Below, in pieces: positions 62,133 through 64,000 of a DNA stretch of 64,000 nt. Each line of letters opens with the position of its first letter. Positions within the stretch are counted from its first letter, which is position 1. The position numbers and the translations under genes are program-made. The notes beneath the pieces are model-generated. The model ran no database searches. It saw only the letters and a program-made list of their open reading frames with translations, and was not told where the DNA came from. This DNA is from Gymnogyps californianus (lineage: Eukaryota; Chordata; Aves; Accipitriformes; Cathartidae): positions 206,293,494 to 206,357,493 of the forward strand of contig NC_059471.1 in NCBI RefSeq assembly GCF_018139145.2, written 5' to 3'.

Positions 62133-62728
62133 TGTGCTGGTTTTAGCTGGGGTAGAGTTAATTTTGTTCACAGTAGCTAGTATGGGGCTATGTTTTGGAT
62201 TTGTGCTGGAAACAGTGTTGATAACACAGGGATGTTTTAGTTACTGCTGAGCAGTGCTTACACAGAGTCAAGGCCTTCTCTGCCTCTCACCCCACCCCAC
62301 CAGCAAGTAGGCTGGGGGTGCACAAGAAACTGGGAGGGGACACAGCCGGGACAGCTGACCCCAACTGACCAAAGGGATATTCCATGCCATATGACATCAT
62401 GCTCAGCACATAAGGCTGGGGGAAGAAGGAGGAAGGCAGGGTGACATTCGGAGTGATGGCATTTGTCTTCCCAAGTAACCGTTATGCGTGATGGAGCCCT
62501 GCTTTCCTGGAGATGGCTGAACACCTGCCTGCCGATGGGAAGTGGTGAATGAATTCCTTGTTTTGCTTTGCTTGCGCACGTGGCTTTTTCTTTACCTGTT
62601 AAACTGTCTTTATCTCAACCCATGAGTTTTCTCACTTTTACTCTTCCGATTCTCTCCCCATCCCACCGGGGGGGAGTAAGTGAGTGGCTGTGTGGTGCTT
62701 AGCTGCCGGCTGGGGTTAAACCACGACA
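62133..62728 (+). mobile_element. Solo LTR 2, ERVL-type endogenous retrovirus
   Basis: About 596 bases, beginning TGTGCTGGTTTTAGCTGG and ending GGGGTTAAACCACGACA, in the same orientation as LTR 1. The first 294 bases and the last 131 are about 95% like LTR 1, but the middle 171 bases (about 62427-62597) are unrelated, so it belongs to a different subfamily. The flanking five bases CCCGA and CACAA match at only three positions, so the target-site duplication is uncertain. No internal retroviral sequence is attached. Reading frames inside are not genes. Confidence 0.85.
62577..62582. promoter_or_regulatory. E-box palindrome in the LTR 2 middle segment
   Basis: CACGTG (within GCGCACGTGG) is the canonical E-box of MYC/USF/CLOCK-type bHLH factors. 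It lies only in the LTR 2 version of the middle segment. Six bases alone are weak evidence. Confidence 0.25.
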
Positions 62729-63032
62729 CACAATCATTAGAGTTTCACTAGCTAAGAGTACTTGGCTGGAAAAATCTTCAGTATACAGCAAGAGCACTAA
62801 TAATCATGGTCTAAGAAGAATTTTGATACAGTTAAATCCAGCCTGATGCAATGGGATATTTTTGACTTAGGAAGCACTAGCAAAATTATGATTGCTAGGA
62901 GAGCCAAGAACCATGAAACATTTCTCTAGAAACAGACTTTGTCTAAGAAGTGCTGACTTTAAAGGAACCGACCTTTGAAATGTTCCTTCCCAACAGAAGT
63001 TTCAGTAGGGAACAGCCAGAACAGCAGTTTCG
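62729..63032. other. AT-rich DNA, nothing recognised
   Basis: About 300 bases between LTR 2 and a CR1 fragment. Nothing recognised. Confidence 0.5.
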
Positions 63033-63366
63033 TAGAATCATAGAATGGTTTGGGTTGGAAGGGACCTTAAAGATCACCTAGTTCCAACTCCCCAGCTATG
63101 GGCAGGGACACCTTCCACTAGATCAGGTTGCTCAAAGCCCCATCCAACCTGGCCTTGAACACTTCCAGGGAGCGGGCATCCACAACTTCTCTGGGCAATC
63201 TCTTCCAGTGCCTCACCACCCTCACAGTAAAGCATTTCTTCCTAATATCTAATCTAAATCTACCCTCTTTCAGTTTAAAACCATTACCCCTCGTCCTATC
63301 ACTACACTCCCTGATAAAGAGTCCCTCCCCATCTTTCCTGTAGGCCCCCTTTAAGTACTGGAAGGA
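63033..63366 (-). mobile_element. CR1 LINE 3' end, copy C (minus strand)
   Basis: Begins TAGAATCATAGAATGGTTTG, the complement of the CR1 tail. It then runs through the 3' untranslated region and the ORF2 C-terminus: the complement reads the FKARLD..LSNL-type end and the KEGRFRFDIRK-like part. It ends near TTTAAGTACTGGAAGGA, a 5' truncation at about 63366. It is clearly more diverged from copies A and B than they are from each other, so it is an older insertion or another subfamily. Confidence 0.92.
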
Positions 63367-64000
63367 CTGGAAGTTTCCTCTCTATTTTTCAAAAAGATGG
63401 CCCTGCTTGTTTTAGGACTATATGAGAAAGGGGTAGGTTCAGACCTGAAGGAATCCCAATGGCTTAGAAATTTCCTGGTCTTCCTCTGGCAGCTATAAGA
63501 CAGAATAAGAAAAATGATCTCTTTTTGTGCATGTGTCATATAATTCACCCAGAGGAATATAGCATTCCCTAAGCATTTCCTAAGCCTTATTATCTGTCCT
63601 CTCAGTGTTATTTCCTATGTTTCCCTGGAGAGAATTAAAGAAGAAAATCCCAAACTATTTTGGACCTGATTCTCTGAAATTTTGAGCCTAATGTAGCCAT
63701 TGAAGCCTTCTTCTTACATCTGCTCCCACTGTCGTGAGTGATTATAGAAGGTTCACATGGAGAATCATCATGATCTTACAGGCTGTCCCTATAACCCGTA
63801 TGCACGGTGCCATGACGTAAAACCTATTTCTTAGACATTTATTTCCTTGAACTGTCTTCTCAAGCCAGTGAGGTCATTAAGATCTGAAATTCCAGCGCAG
63901 TACCCTAATGAGCAAAATCCTACAGATGCTTTTAAAAATTAATTTTTAAAGTAACTATTCCTTTTAAAAATAACTCCAAACCAAGGCTCCATCTAAAAAG
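63367..64000. other. AT-rich DNA, nothing recognised
   Basis: No gene or repeat recognised up to the end of the window. Confidence 0.5.

Noticed and set aside
453..62728. LTR 1 and LTR 2 as the two ends of one provirus
   Set aside because: They are 61 kb apart, have different middle segments and enclose no gag-pol-env sequence, only host-type DNA with CR1 elements.
1..64000. tRNA, rRNA, snRNA genes or CRISPR arrays
   Set aside because: No cloverleaf, ribosomal or snRNA signature was recognised, and no regularly spaced direct repeats. Two tRNA-like stretches (12295-12345, 24688-24770) read as decayed SINE heads.

Overview
This window looks like ordinary bird (Aves) nuclear DNA, either intergenic or deep inside a very long intron. 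The evidence is its repeat content: CR1 LINEs ending in the avian-type ATTCTATG tail, and two copies of an ERVL-type LTR that starts TGTGCTGGTTTT and ends AAACCACGACA. I recall that LTR family from neoavian and passerine genomes. The background is AT-rich. I recognise no host protein-coding exon, rRNA, tRNA or CRISPR array. Nearly all reading frames are short, and the long ones lie inside mobile elements.

Layout: solo LTR 1 (453-1050, +); a long unassigned AT-rich stretch with ancient repeat relics; young CR1 copy A (13833-15239, +); an internal piece of an older CR1 (20700-20860, +); young CR1 copy B (21620-24457, -), which keeps most of ORF2; another long AT-rich stretch; an old CR1 3' end (40983-41372, +); an ancient LINE reverse-transcriptase fragment (43903-44200, -) that still shows an ADDSKL box; scattered SINE and LINE relics; an old CR1 3' end (54521-54878, -); solo LTR 2 (62133-62728, +); and a third, moderately young CR1 3' end (63033-63366, -).

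The most informative structure is the pair of young CR1 copies. They lie in opposite orientation about 6.4 kb apart and are about 99% identical over about 1.4 kb. They share the same in-frame TGA, the same FADN instead of FADD at the catalytic box, and the same downstream frameshift. They therefore descend from one already broken source, or one has been converted by the other. By hand count the divergence is uneven: about 2.8% in the 5' 0.4 kb against about 0.6% in the 3' 1 kb.

The two LTRs also form a pair worth comparing. Their outer ends are about 95% alike, but they carry unrelated 171-base middles with different candidate transcription-factor sites. I found no convincing undescribed biological system here; the findings concern retrotransposon evolution and possible regulatory exaptation.
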